Positions 30,548 through 39,750 of a DNA stretch of 64,000 nucleotides are shown piece after piece; the stretch's first letter is position 1; each line of letters starts with the position of its first letter. This stretch comes from Paraburkholderia phosphatilytica. Its GTDB lineage: Bacteria > Pseudomonadota > Gammaproteobacteria > Burkholderiales > Burkholderiaceae. A program made the translations under genes and the position numbers. The notes beneath the pieces were generated by a model. It searched no databases. It was not told where the DNA came from and saw only the letters and a list, made by a program, of their open reading frames with translations. The DNA lies in assembly GCF_003443895.1 (NCBI RefSeq), contig NZ_QQOA01000011.1, positions 62,001 through 126,000 of the forward strand, written 5' to 3'.

Positions 30548-32047
30548 TCACGCAGTACGCCCATACGTATCTTCGAAGCGGACGATGTCGTCCTCGCCGA
30601 GATACGCGCCGGACTGCACCTCGATGATCTCGAGCGGCGTCTTGCCCGGATTCTTCAGACGGTGCACGGTACCGAGCGGAATATAGGTCGACTGGTTCTC
30701 GGTCAGCAGGAAGGTCTCGTCGCCGCAGGTCACCTGCGCGGTGCCGCGCACGACCACCCAGTGCTCGGCGCGATGATGGTGCATCTGCAATGACAGCATT
30801 TCGCCCGGCTTGACGACGATGCGCTTCACCTGGAAGCGATCGCCCGAGTCGATCGAATCGTAGTAGCCCCACGGACGGTGCACCTTGCGGTGGTTGTCCG
30901 CTTCGGGTCCGTTCTCGGCGCGCAGCCGCGACACGATCGACTTGATCTGCTGCGCGTTCTGGCGGTCCGCGACGAGAATCGCGTCCGGCGTTTCCACGAC
31001 CACCACGTCGCGCAACCCGACGCAGGCGATCAGACGTCCCTGCGAATGCGCGAACGAATTCGCGGTGTCCTCGAACATCACGCGGCCGCGCGCCACGTTG
31101 CCCGCGACATCCTTCGGCAGGATTTCCCAGATCGCGTCCCACGAGCCGACGTCGGACCAAGCCGCATCCATCGGCACCACGATGCCGCGCATCCCGCATT
31201 CGCCGAGCTTCTCCATCACGGCGTAGTCGATCGAGTCGTCCGGGCACGCATCGAAGTCTTCGGCGCCCAGGCGCACGAACACGTCGTCGCGCGAACCGTT
31301 GGCTAGCGACGCCTTGCAGGCCGACAGCACGTCGGGTCGCGCCTTGCCGATCGCGGCGAGCCACGTCGACGCGCGCACCACGAAAATCCCGCTGTTCCAC
31401 CAGTATTCGCCCGATTGCAGGTACTGCTCCGCGAGCTCGCGGTGCGGCTTTTCGACGAAGCGATCGATCTCGAAGCCGCCGTTCGCACCGAGTTCCGCAC
31501 CCGCGCGAATGTAGCCATAACCCGTTTCAGCGCGGCGCGGCACGATGCCGATCGTCACGACGGCGCCATCGGCTGCGTACTGCGCCGCGCGGCTCACGAC
31601 TGCATGGAACGCTTCGGTGTCGGGCACCGCGTGGTCTGCCGGCATCGCGACGAGAATCGCGTCCGCGCTTTTCTCGGCCGCGACAAGTGCCGCCGCGGTC
31701 AGCGCCGGCGCGGTGTTGCGCGCGCACGGTTCGAGCACGATGCGCGCGGGCTTGCCGCACTTGCGCAGTTGCTCCGCGCTGATGAAGCGATGGCTTTCGC
31801 CGCACACGAGCAGCAGTTCGTCCGAGATCGTGCACAGGCTCTCGAGTCCATCGAGACGTCGCGCCGTGGCGGCCAGCAGCGATTCTTCGCCGAGCAGCTC
31901 GATCAGCTGCTTCGGATACTGCTCGCGCGACAGCGGCCAGAGCCGCGTACCCGAGCCGCCCGCGAGAATCACAGGCTGGATCGTGAGCGGCGCAGCGGTG
32001 TGCTGCGAAGGGTTGGCAGGGGTATGAGGTGCAAGAGTCGTACTCAT
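30548..32047 (-). CDS. manC: mannose-1-phosphate guanylyltransferase / mannose-6-phosphate isomerase
   Basis: 499 residues, the usual length of the bifunctional enzyme. The N-terminal nucleotidyltransferase domain has [20 protein letters not shown] (residues about 25-45) and VEKPHRELAEQYL. The C-terminal cupin-like isomerase domain has PWGYYDSIDSGDRFQVKRI and MHHHRAEHWVVVRGTAQV. It makes GDP-mannose from fructose-6-phosphate through mannose-6-P and mannose-1-P with a phosphomannomutase encoded elsewhere. The orthologue in the cepacian locus is BceA. ATG 32047 follows GGAGCCGATCG. It is transcribed away from the export genes. Confidence 0.95.
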   Translation of the reverse strand: MSTTLAPHTPANPSQHTAAPLTIQPVILAGGSGTRLWPLSREQYPKQLIELLGEESLLAATARRLDGLESLCTISDELLLVCGESHRFISAEQLRKCGKPARIVLEPCARNTAPALTAAALVAAEKSADAILVAMPADHAVPDTEAFHAVVSRAAQYAADGAVVTIGIVPRRAETGYGYIRAGAELGANGGFEIDRFVEKPHRELAEQYLQSGEYWWNSGIFVVRASTWLAAIGKARPDVLSACKASLANGSRDDVFVRLGAEDFDACPDDSIDYAVMEKLGECGMRGIVVPMDAAWSDVGSWDAIWEILPKDVAGNVARGRVMFEDTANSFAHSQGRLIACVGLRDVVVVETPDAILVADRQNAQQIKSIVSRLRAENGPEADNHRKVHRPWGYYDSIDSGDRFQVKRIVVKPGEMLSLQMHHHRAEHWVVVRGTAQVTCGDETFLLTENQSTYIPLGTVHRLKNPGKTPLEIIEVQSGAYLGEDDIVRFEDTYGRTA

Positions 32048-32346
32048 CGATCGGCTCCGTGATGAAGGGGCAATGGTTCCACTCGTTGGCGCGGCAAGCC
32101 GGCGCTAAACCGGTTTGTCCGCATTGGGGGGCGCGCGTTCCATCGCGCGGCCGGCCCGCATCCATGCGGCGGAAGACGAAAACACGGACTTACCTTAACG
32201 GCGCCGATGAACGCCGCTCTGTTCGGAGTCGAACTTAAGCGTTCCGCGTAGTGGCCTTTAGCGGCAGGGTTTGAGCCGCGTGTGACGCAAAGTCCGACGC
32301 AAAGCCCGCGGGCGCATTCGCATGCGTCGCTGCGCTGCACATGCTG

Positions 32347-32362
32347 CGCAAGCGAAGTGCCG
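32347..32362 (-). promoter_or_regulatory. candidate sigma54 promoter for manC
   Basis: On the minus strand the site reads CGGCACTTCGCTTGCG. It keeps GGCAC and TTGC with the strict GG-N10-GC spacing and matches 9 of 12 consensus positions of TGGCACG-N4-TTGCW. The predicted transcript start is near 32337, giving a leader of about 290 bases to manC. A sigma54 activator is encoded 1.9 kb away. Confidence 0.4.
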
Positions 32363-32972
32363 CGAGCGTTGAAACTGACAGCGAGCTTGTGCTGCGTTGA
32401 CGGACGGCTGATGACGCGAATTCGCGTTTGCTCGCGCGATGTGCAGACGAAAGAGCCCATGCACGCAACGGGTGCAATGCGTTGCGCGACGGGTAAGTCT
32501 TGCTGCGCGGCTCCCGCGCTTGCCGCACTATCTACCGCATTTGACAGACGGGAACTAAGTTCTTTTCGGTCTGCGCAAAACGTTAAGGTTTGCTATGCAT
32601 CGCACCGTGCGACGTAATGATCAGGTATCCGTAGTAATTAATTCTTCGTATTTGAAGTGCATGATCGACGAGATGTCGCGTGGTGCCAAAGCGCTTTTCA
32701 CAAATGAGACAGTTTCGCGCGTGTGCGCATGGGCCCTTTCGTGTGCTTACGGCTTAAACGAAGCGCGAACGATGGCGGGCATCGGTGCCGCAGCCCTCAC
32801 CCAGTGGTGCTTTCAGGGGCCTGAAACGCACTGCAACAATTTGCAACAGGTGCACATGCCCCCCTGCAGCGTCTCGAAACCGTTCAAATGTGAGACAGGT
32901 GACCGGGGTTAACCAGAGGATCATTTCACACATCTTCAACGATCGCCTGTAGAAACAAAGACTTGGAAAGGC

Positions 32973-32988
32973 TGGCATGGTCTTCGCT
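32973..32988 (+). promoter_or_regulatory. candidate sigma54 promoter for the crp-wza-wzc run
   Basis: TGGCATGGTCTTCGCT matches 10 of 12 consensus positions with correct GG-N10-GC spacing. The predicted start is near 32999, about 145 bases before the Crp/Fnr ATG at 33144. No other clear promoter is visible. Confidence 0.45.
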
Positions 32989-33143
32989 GATAGAGGGACG
33001 TCACACGGAGGACATCTCGCCGGCAAATGCACGGCGGGTAAGTGAGGTTTGATGCGCTGCGGAAAAATTTTCGCGCCTCGAGCTTGGCAATTTCACCCTC
33101 TGCATACCCCTTAGGTATGTCGAAAGACCTGGCGGAAACGATC

Positions 33144-33953
33144 ATGCCCGACACGAACAATCAACTCGAAAACCACCTGCTAGCCGCGCTGCCACCATCC
33201 GATCTGGCAGCGATCGCCCCGCACCTGAAGCTGCAGCGCCTGCGTCCGGGGCAACTCCTGTCGGACTCGGGAGAATCGATCAAGCAGATCTACTTCCCGA
33301 CCACAGCGATCGTCTCGATGATCTTCCTGATGGCCGATGGCGCCACCGCCGAAGTTGCCGCGGTCGGCAACGAAGGCGTGATCGGCGTACCGGTGCTGAT
33401 GGGCGGCGTCACGATGCCGACCCGCATCGAAGTGCGCAGCGGCGGCTACGCGTACGCGATGAACGCGCAGCTGTTCAAGCGCGAATTCGAGCGTCATGGC
33501 TTCATGCATCAGCTCATGCTGCTCTATATCCAGGCACTCCTCACGCAGATCGCGCAAAGCGCGCTCTGCAACCGGCACCACCATGTCGTGAAGCAGGTGA
33601 GCTGCTGGCTGCTCCTGACGCAGGACCGCCTGAAGTCCAACGAACTGGCAGTCACGCAGCAACTGATCGCGACGATGCTCGGCGTGCGCCGGGAGGGCGT
33701 CACCGAAGCGGCCGGCAAGCTGCAGGACGCCGGACTCATCTGCCAGCGCCGCGGCCACATCACGATCCTCGATCGCGAAGGCCTCGAGCAGCATGCATGC
33801 GAATGCTACGGCATCGTCAAACGCGAATTCCAGCGCCTTCTGCTCGCGAGCGGCGCCGGAGACCGGAGCAACGACGGGGAGGAGACATCGGCGATGTCGG
33901 CCTACAGAAGAAGCCGAGACCTCATGGGGTACTCGCGGGCGGTCGAGTGCTGA
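33144..33953 (+). CDS. Crp/Fnr-family transcriptional regulator
   Basis: 269 residues from ATG 33144 (GGCGGAAACGATC upstream; ATG 33117 is an alternative). A cyclic-nucleotide-type beta-roll (about 20-130, with LSDSGESIKQIYFP and VGNEGVIGVPVLMGG) is followed by a dimerisation helix. A Crp-type helix-turn-helix (LAVTQQLIATMLGVRREGVTEAAGKL, in two parts, about 172-205) comes next. Cys residues do not form an Fnr iron-sulfur pattern. The effector may be a nucleotide or none. In B. cenocepacia a Crp/Fnr protein (BerA) controls an EPS locus together with BerB; this may be a functional analogue. It lies directly upstream of the wza-type gene. Confidence 0.88.
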   Translation: MPDTNNQLENHLLAALPPSDLAAIAPHLKLQRLRPGQLLSDSGESIKQIYFPTTAIVSMIFLMADGATAEVAAVGNEGVIGVPVLMGGVTMPTRIEVRSGGYAYAMNAQLFKREFERHGFMHQLMLLYIQALLTQIAQSALCNRHHHVVKQVSCWLLLTQDRLKSNELAVTQQLIATMLGVRREGVTEAAGKLQDAGLICQRRGHITILDREGLEQHACECYGIVKREFQRLLLASGAGDRSNDGEETSAMSAYRRSRDLMGYSRAVEC

Positions 33954-34096
33954 ACAACGCGTTCAGTGGGAGGCGGACACCAGGTCCGTAACTGATGCAG
34001 GTGTGCGTTGCGAAAGCGCAGTCGCACCGTTCGTCCAATGCAGGGCGCGCGGTGGCTACCCGCTTTTCGTCACGCGCATCGCTACTGGAAAACATC

Positions 34097-35266
34097 ATGA
34101 GAAAAATAGTCAAGGTCGTCGCGTTTTTGATGTGCTGGGTCATGGCCGGTTGTTCGCTCGCCCCAGGACCGTATCTCGATCCCTCGCGCATGAATCAGGA
34201 AACGCAGGACACGAAGAGCCAGCCGGTGTACCCGGTGCAGCTCATCACCGCGAAAACCATCGCACAGCAGGTCTCGCTCACTGAAAACCAGAACAACCCG
34301 CTGCCGGCGCCGGTGCCGGCCGGCGTCCAGGATTATCACGTGGGCGCGGGCGACGTGCTCGGCATCACGGTCTGGGGTCACCCCGAGCTGACGGTCAACG
34401 GCGCGGGCGCCGCACCGCTGCCTGGCGGCGCGGGCCTCGATGCGGGCGGCGCTGCCGCAAGCGCGCCGACCTCTCCGGGCGGGGCGGTCGATCCGGCGGG
34501 CGAGCGTGTCGCCGCGGACGGCACCATCTATTTCCCGACGATGGGCCGTATCCACGTGGCCGGCATGACCACCCAGCAGATCGGTCAGATGATGATCAAC
34601 AAGCTCGCGGGCTATGCGGTGAAACCTCAGCTCGACGTGCGGGTCATCCAGTACCGCAGCCAGCAGGTGCAGATGGCGGGTCAGGTCAAGAATCCTGGTG
34701 CGCTGCCTATCACCGACATGAAACTCACGGTCGTGGATGCGATCACACGTTCTGGCGGTACGCAGACCGACGCCGATCTCCAGCGTGTACAACTGACACG
34801 CGATGGCAAGGTCTACACGCTCGACGTGCAGCGCACGCTCGATCGTGGCGATACATCGCAAAACGTGGTGCTGAAGGCCGGAGACATCGTCTACGTGCCG
34901 GACCACAACGCGAGCCGCGTGTTCGTGCTCGGCGAAGTTGCCAAGCCGCAGACGCTGTTCATGGACAAGGGTCGAATGACGCTGGCCGACGCGCTGTCGA
35001 ACGCCAACAGTATCGCGCCGCTGTCCGCGCAACCGCGCCAGATCCTCGTGATCCGCCGCACGCCGGACGATCCGCAGAAACCGACGATCTTCCGTCTCGA
35101 CATGACGCAGGTGGACGCGATTTTGCTGTCCACACAGTTCGAGCTCCAGCCACTGGATGTGGTCTATGTCGGTACCGCGGATATCGCGCGCCTCAACCGT
35201 CTGCTTGATCAGCTGCTGCCGACTGTGACGAGTCTGTATCTGCTGTATTCAGTCGGCCACAACTAG
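34097..35266 (+). CDS. Wza-type polysaccharide export outer-membrane lipoprotein
   Basis: 389 residues from ATG 34097. A lipoprotein signal (MRKIVKVVAFLMCWVMAGC) with lipobox VMAGC puts the mature Cys at residue 19. The Poly_export domain (about 75-190; GAGDVLGITVWGHPEL near the start) holds a Gly/Ala-rich insert near residues 100-135. Two SLBB repeats follow: VQMAGQVKNPGALPITD and VFVLGEVAKPQTLFMD. The C-terminus has a hydrophobic stretch consistent with an outer-membrane helix. It forms the octameric export channel for the finished EPS with the Wzc-type kinase encoded next, and corresponds to BceE of cepacian. Confidence 0.94.
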   Translation: MRKIVKVVAFLMCWVMAGCSLAPGPYLDPSRMNQETQDTKSQPVYPVQLITAKTIAQQVSLTENQNNPLPAPVPAGVQDYHVGAGDVLGITVWGHPELTVNGAGAAPLPGGAGLDAGGAAASAPTSPGGAVDPAGERVAADGTIYFPTMGRIHVAGMTTQQIGQMMINKLAGYAVKPQLDVRVIQYRSQQVQMAGQVKNPGALPITDMKLTVVDAITRSGGTQTDADLQRVQLTRDGKVYTLDVQRTLDRGDTSQNVVLKAGDIVYVPDHNASRVFVLGEVAKPQTLFMDKGRMTLADALSNANSIAPLSAQPRQILVIRRTPDDPQKPTIFRLDMTQVDAILLSTQFELQPLDVVYVGTADIARLNRLLDQLLPTVTSLYLLYSVGHN

Positions 35267-35324
35267 GACGCGGCATTTTGACGAAGCCATTCCTCCACGG
35301 TCATTGTTTAGAGGGACGACCAAC

Positions 35325-37682
35325 GTGAATACGCCGAATTATGTAGATGTACGACCCGTGGGCGCCTCGCGCGACGGTTCGCTACAGGCGCGAGACATGA
35401 TGCGCCTGCTATCCGACCACGTCTGGACAGTCATCGGTGTCGCTATTGCAGTGATTGCGCTGGCGGCCGCCTATGTCTTCCTCGTGACGCCCGTTTATTC
35501 GGCGAATGTGCTGGTCCGGGTGCATGCACCCGACCCTAACCAGCTCGGTATTGCGCCGCAGGGGCAGGTCGTGATGGACCAGCAGACGCCTCCTACGGAC
35601 GCCGAAATATCGATGATGCAAAGCCGCACGGTTCTCGAACCGGTGATGCAGCAGTTCGGCTACGACCTGTCGGTGACGCCGCGGGAAGTGCCGGTGCTCG
35701 GTCTGATCTCGAAGAAATTCGCGACGCCGGGCAGGCCGCTGCATCCGTGGTTCGGGCTCGACTCGTTCGCATGGGGTGGTGAGCGCATCCATATCGATTC
35801 GCTGCACGTACCGCCGCAACTCGAGAACGCAAAGCTCCTGCTGCGCGCGCTCGACAACGGCGGCTACGAGCTGATCGATCACGACGGCAACACGCTCCTG
35901 ACCGGCAAGGTCGGCATGCCGGCGCAGGGCGACGGGATCTCGATGGTGATCTCGCAGCTCGACGCACGTGCCGGCACCGAGTTCAAGGTCCAGCCGTGGA
36001 ACGAGGTGGACGCGCTGAAGCGTTTCTCCGGTGCCCTCAAGATCCAGGAGAAGGGCAAGGACACAGGCGTCGTGCAGATCGCGTTCGAAAGCAGCAACCC
36101 GACGGTTGCGGCGAACGTTGCGAATGCGGTCGCGCAGGGCTATCTCGCCGCGACGGTCGCCGAGCACCGGATGAACGACACGAAGACGCTCGACTTCATC
36201 AACGAAGAGCTGCCGCGCCTGCGCGAACAGCTGCGCGATTCGGAATCGAAGCTGACGAGCTACCAGAACCAGGCTGGCTCGCTGCAACCGACTTCTGAAG
36301 CGCAGTCGTACCTGCAAGGCGGCATTGACTTCCAGCGTCAGATCGCCGCGCTGCAGCTGCAACGCACGCAGATGCTGCAGCACTTCACGCCGAACAGCCC
36401 GCCGGTGCAGAACATCGACGCGCAGCTGGCACAGTTGAACGACGCGAAGGGGAAGTTCGACTCGCGCTTCAACAGCATGCCGGCGTCGGAACGGGCCAGC
36501 GCCGACCTGACGCGTAACGCGAAGGTCGCGGAATCGATCTACGTGGCGATGGTGAACAAGGCCGAAGAGCTGACGGTGCGCCGTGCCGGTACGACGGGTG
36601 ACGTGAACATCATCGACAGCGCGATCCGTCCGGCCGATCCGGTTTCGCCGAACGTGCCCATGGTGATGGCGGCGAGCGCCGCGGTGGGCCTGATGCTGGG
36701 CTCGCTGTATGTGTTCGCGCGCAGCCGTCTGCTGACGGGCGTGACCGATCCGCACTTCGTGGAACGCGGCATGAGCGTGCCGGTGTTCGGTTCGATCCTG
36801 TACAGCGCGCAGCAGGCTCGCCTCGATCGCGCGATGCCGCGGCAGATGCCGTGGGGTCATCCGCAGTACTTCGACAAGAGCGATAACGGCCCGCTATTGA
36901 CGGCGGAGCGTGCCGAGCCGGGCACCGCGAACGGTCCGGTCAGCGACGAAACCGCGATCCAGATGACACGCGCGCCGCTGCCGCCGGCCTCGCACTTCCT
37001 GCTCGCGCGCAGCTTCCCGCACGATTCGTCGGTGGAAGCGCTGCGCGGCGTGCGGACCGCGCTGCACTTCAACGTGCGCGACGCGTCGGACAACGTCGTG
37101 GTGATGACGGGCCCGACGCCCGGCAGCGGCAAGAGCTTCGTCGCCGCGAACCTCGCGGTGCTCGAAGCGGAAACGGCGAAGCGCGTACTGCTCGTCGACG
37201 CGGACATGCGCTGCGGCCGGCTCGCGTCGATGTTCAACCAGCCGAACGCGGAAGGGCTTGCCGAGCTGCTCGCGGGCCGCATCGACATTGACCGCGCGAT
37301 CCGTCCGGTTGGCGTGCCGGGTCTGTCGTTCGTATCGTGCGGCACCTATCCGGACAATCCGTCCGAGCTGCTGATGATGCCGCATTTCCGTAGCCTGCTC
37401 GCGGAGTTCAACCGCCGCTTCGATCTGGTGATCATCGACACGCCGCCGCTCCTCGCGGTGAGCGATGCGGCGATCGTCGCGCACGACGTCGGCAAGACGG
37501 TGCTCGTGCTGCGTTCCGGCATGCAGACCGAAGAGGAAATCGAGGAAACCGTGACGAAGCTGGAACGCGCGGGCGCGTGGGTGGTGGGTGCGGTGTTCAA
37601 CGCCGTGCCGCTGCGCCGTAGCGAGAAGCGCAACTACAGCTATATGTCGGCGTATTCGAACCACAACCACGTGGCGGCTTGA
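35325..37682 (+). CDS. Wzc-type polysaccharide copolymerase / tyrosine autokinase
   Basis: 785 residues from a GTG at 35325 (GAGGGACGACCAAC upstream; the longer frame opens with TTG 35304). A Wzz domain with N-terminal helix (about 30-50) and second helix (about 445-465) brackets a periplasmic coiled-coil region. The cytoplasmic BY-kinase domain has Walker A TGPTPGSGKSF (Lys603), Walker A' LLVDADMRCG (Asp625, Asp627) and Walker B LVIIDTPPLL. The tail is Tyr-rich (KRNYSYMSAYSNHNHVAA) for autophosphorylation. It controls chain length and export with Wza, and corresponds to BceF. No Wzb-type phosphatase is adjacent. Followed after 13 bases by an acyltransferase. Confidence 0.95.
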   Translation: MNTPNYVDVRPVGASRDGSLQARDMMRLLSDHVWTVIGVAIAVIALAAAYVFLVTPVYSANVLVRVHAPDPNQLGIAPQGQVVMDQQTPPTDAEISMMQSRTVLEPVMQQFGYDLSVTPREVPVLGLISKKFATPGRPLHPWFGLDSFAWGGERIHIDSLHVPPQLENAKLLLRALDNGGYELIDHDGNTLLTGKVGMPAQGDGISMVISQLDARAGTEFKVQPWNEVDALKRFSGALKIQEKGKDTGVVQIAFESSNPTVAANVANAVAQGYLAATVAEHRMNDTKTLDFINEELPRLREQLRDSESKLTSYQNQAGSLQPTSEAQSYLQGGIDFQRQIAALQLQRTQMLQHFTPNSPPVQNIDAQLAQLNDAKGKFDSRFNSMPASERASADLTRNAKVAESIYVAMVNKAEELTVRRAGTTGDVNIIDSAIRPADPVSPNVPMVMAASAAVGLMLGSLYVFARSRLLTGVTDPHFVERGMSVPVFGSILYSAQQARLDRAMPRQMPWGHPQYFDKSDNGPLLTAERAEPGTANGPVSDETAIQMTRAPLPPASHFLLARSFPHDSSVEALRGVRTALHFNVRDASDNVVVMTGPTPGSGKSFVAANLAVLEAETAKRVLLVDADMRCGRLASMFNQPNAEGLAELLAGRIDIDRAIRPVGVPGLSFVSCGTYPDNPSELLMMPHFRSLLAEFNRRFDLVIIDTPPLLAVSDAAIVAHDVGKTVLVLRSGMQTEEEIEETVTKLERAGAWVVGAVFNAVPLRRSEKRNYSYMSAYSNHNHVAA

Positions 37683-37695
37683 TAAGGAGAAATCC

Positions 37696-38709
37696 TTGAG
37701 AGACGACTTCGAGGATTACGCCCGCGCAATCGGCATCATTCTCGTGGTGTACGGGCATGTGCTGCGCGGCCTGGCGACTGCGGGCATCGTGCCCGCCGGC
37801 CACTGGATCCTCAGCACCGACTACGCGATCTACACGTTCCACATGCCGCTCTTCTTCGTGCTGTCCGGGCTGCATGTGGAGCGTAGCCTGCGGCGCGGCC
37901 GCGTGGGTTTCCTGCGCAAGAAGGTCGAATCGATCGTCTACCCGTACGTGCTGTGGTCGCTGCTGCAGGGTGCCGTGCAATGGATGGCGTCCGCCGACAC
38001 GAACCACCCGTTCGCGCCGGCGGACTTCCTGCGGATCTTCTGGGACCCGTGGGGGCAGTTCTGGTTTCTGTACGCGCTGTTCCTCTGCCAGGTGTTCGTG
38101 TGCGTGACGTCGACGCGGCGCACGGTGCTGATCGGCGCGGCCGTGATCGCGTATATCGCGGGCAGCATTCTCGACCTCGGCATGCTGACGCTCGGGCTGA
38201 AGTTCTTCCTGTTCTTCGCGACCGGGATCCTGCTGGGCAGCACCGAGCTGCGCAATCTCGCGGCGCGGTTCTCTACGTGGCCGCGTGTCGCGGGAACGTT
38301 CGTGCTGCTGGTCGTCGCGATTCATGTTGCGCGGCCGCTCGGCGACTACAACGGCATCGCCGCGCTGCCGGCGACGGCACTTGGCGTGCTGCTCGTCTGC
38401 GAACTGTCGTACGTGATGGAGCGCTACAGCGGATTCGGCCCGCTCAGGGCGCTGGGCGTCGCATCGATGCCGATCTATCTCGCGCACATCCTCGCGGGTT
38501 CAGGTGCGCGGATCGTGCTGATGCACTTCCATCTCGACAACCTGTATCTGCAGCTTGCTGCGGGTGTGCTGTGCGGATTGCTGGTGCCGCTCGCGATGTA
38601 TCACGTCGCGGCGCGGATGCGCATCGAGAAGCTGGTCGGCTTTCCCAAAAGCGGCGCGCCGACGCATCGCGGCGGACGCGGCCATGGTCCCGCCGGCGCG
38701 CTGAATTGA
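37696..38709 (+). CDS. membrane O-acyltransferase (acyltransferase 3 family)
   Basis: 337 residues from TTG 37696, which has a strong AAGGAG site 6 bases upstream; there is no better ATG nearby. About ten hydrophobic helices. The first helix carries the family His in ILVVYGHVLRG, and MPLFFVLSGLHVERSLRRG follows. The family O-acylates (often O-acetylates) sugars of surface polysaccharides at the inner membrane. It likely decorates this EPS. Its start is 13 bases after the Wzc-type gene, so the two are co-transcribed. Confidence 0.9.
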   Translation: MRDDFEDYARAIGIILVVYGHVLRGLATAGIVPAGHWILSTDYAIYTFHMPLFFVLSGLHVERSLRRGRVGFLRKKVESIVYPYVLWSLLQGAVQWMASADTNHPFAPADFLRIFWDPWGQFWFLYALFLCQVFVCVTSTRRTVLIGAAVIAYIAGSILDLGMLTLGLKFFLFFATGILLGSTELRNLAARFSTWPRVAGTFVLLVVAIHVARPLGDYNGIAALPATALGVLLVCELSYVMERYSGFGPLRALGVASMPIYLAHILAGSGARIVLMHFHLDNLYLQLAAGVLCGLLVPLAMYHVAARMRIEKLVGFPKSGAPTHRGGRGHGPAGALN

Positions 38710-38809
38710 GCGCAGGCTGGGCGCAAGCGAATGTAACGGACGTAACTGACGTAAGCGCTGAAAACACTGTAACCACGCGCTGGCGATCAGCGCGTGCAGC
38801 AGCCAGGTG

Positions 38810-39073
38810 TCAGAACAGGGACCGATCGGTCGGTCCGCGGCTGCTGGTGCTGGAGAAGAGGCCGCTGAGCCAGCGCCCCGCAGTCTGCTTCGCGGCAGCT
38901 GCGGAGACGTTGGGGAAAGGCGCGACGTCGACGATTTCGTGGCGTGCCGCGACTTCCTCGGGCGACAGCATGCGGTCGGTCTTGCGGTCGGCGCGGCGGG
39001 CGGCCACGCACAGCGACACGACGATGACGATCGCGACAACTTCCAGCACGGCGTAGGTGATCAGGAGATTCAT
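38810..39073 (-). CDS. small single-helix membrane protein, antisense in the EPS locus
   Basis: 87 residues on the strand opposite to its neighbours. One N-terminal helix (LLITYAVLEVVAIVIVVSLC) is followed by RRADRKTDRMLSPEEV and a soluble tail. The coding composition looks real; the ribosome-binding site is weak. Unknown family. It sits between the acyltransferase and the Wzx gene, and may be an unrelated small protein or an accessory of the locus. Confidence 0.5.
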   Translation of the reverse strand: MNLLITYAVLEVVAIVIVVSLCVAARRADRKTDRMLSPEEVAARHEIVDVAPFPNVSAAAAKQTAGRWLSGLFSSTSSRGPTDRSLF

Positions 39074-39750
39074 GGCTTTGAACGATGGGTCGCTGCGCCG
39101 CGAGCTGAAACCGAATCTGGTGCATCTCCGGCAGTACCCAGTTTGCCGGCGAATCGCGTTTCCCGATCAGCCGATTAGCTGCCCGTCAGGGGGCTAATTC
39201 GGACGATTGCGGGGCGTACGAGTATAAGTCCGGCCGCTTTCACGCGGCTATCCGCCAAATCCCGGATCACTCTGCCGGAACGGGGATCAGGACGATTTTA
39301 CCGAAGCGTTTGACTGAAGGCAGAAAGCCTTGCCAGTCAAGGCTTTGCGCAACCCGGCGCGGACCGCCGGATGCGTAGTGGGAGGAAACAACAGCTTGTA
39401 ACAGCCGGCCGGACCTGTGTTCGGCTCCGTACATAGCGGACCAGGTGGGGTGGCTAAAGTGAATTTTGTTGGATGCATCGCAGCATGCGATTTCGATGCC
39501 AGCGCAGCCCCGGCAGACGAGGCCGGGCGGCATCACCGCCGCGGTCACGCAATTGCCACAGAAGCCGCAGCGTTGCTTGCTGTCACCACTGAAAGCGCCG
39601 GCGGGCAGGAGGATCGGTCCAGCTCGCCGTGCCAGCAGAACCCGCGCACGGTGCGCCGTTTTTTGCGCACTGCAGCGAACCACCTGGCTAGATGGTTCGC
39701 GCAATGGACAGAGCGGGCGTCGTCGCACAGAACTCAAACACACACTACTT
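39074..39750. other. long intergenic region before wzx
   Basis: 677 bases with no well-supported gene. It likely contains the promoter of the wzx-to-wbaP/wcaJ operon. It holds one perfect inverted repeat at 39324-39346. A Cys-rich minus-strand ORF covering 39267-39776 is probably a shadow. Confidence 0.45.
39324..39346. repeat. 9-bp inverted repeat upstream of wzx
   Basis: AAAGCCTTG, a 5-base spacer CCAGT, CAAGGCTTT. The symmetry is perfect. It could be a regulator site or a transcript hairpin. It lies about 400 bases before the wzx start. Confidence 0.5.

Larger units (their letters stand above)
32048..33143. other. long divergent regulatory region, manC / crp-fnr
   Basis: 1.1 kb between divergent manC and the Crp/Fnr gene. 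ORFs here (for example 32595-32912) lack ribosome-binding sites and known features. The right half is less GC-rich than the genes. Two sigma54-like -24/-12 sites occur, one for each direction (listed separately). The GACGCAAAG direct repeat at about 32284-32303 may be incidental. The length suggests complex control of the EPS locus. Confidence 0.55.

Noticed and set aside
32284..32303. GACGCAAAG direct repeat
   Set aside because: Only two imperfectly placed copies in a long region; no symmetry or partner to support an operator call.
32595..32912. 105-codon + strand ORF in the manC/crp region
   Set aside because: No ribosome-binding site and no domain. It lies in a region better explained as regulatory DNA.
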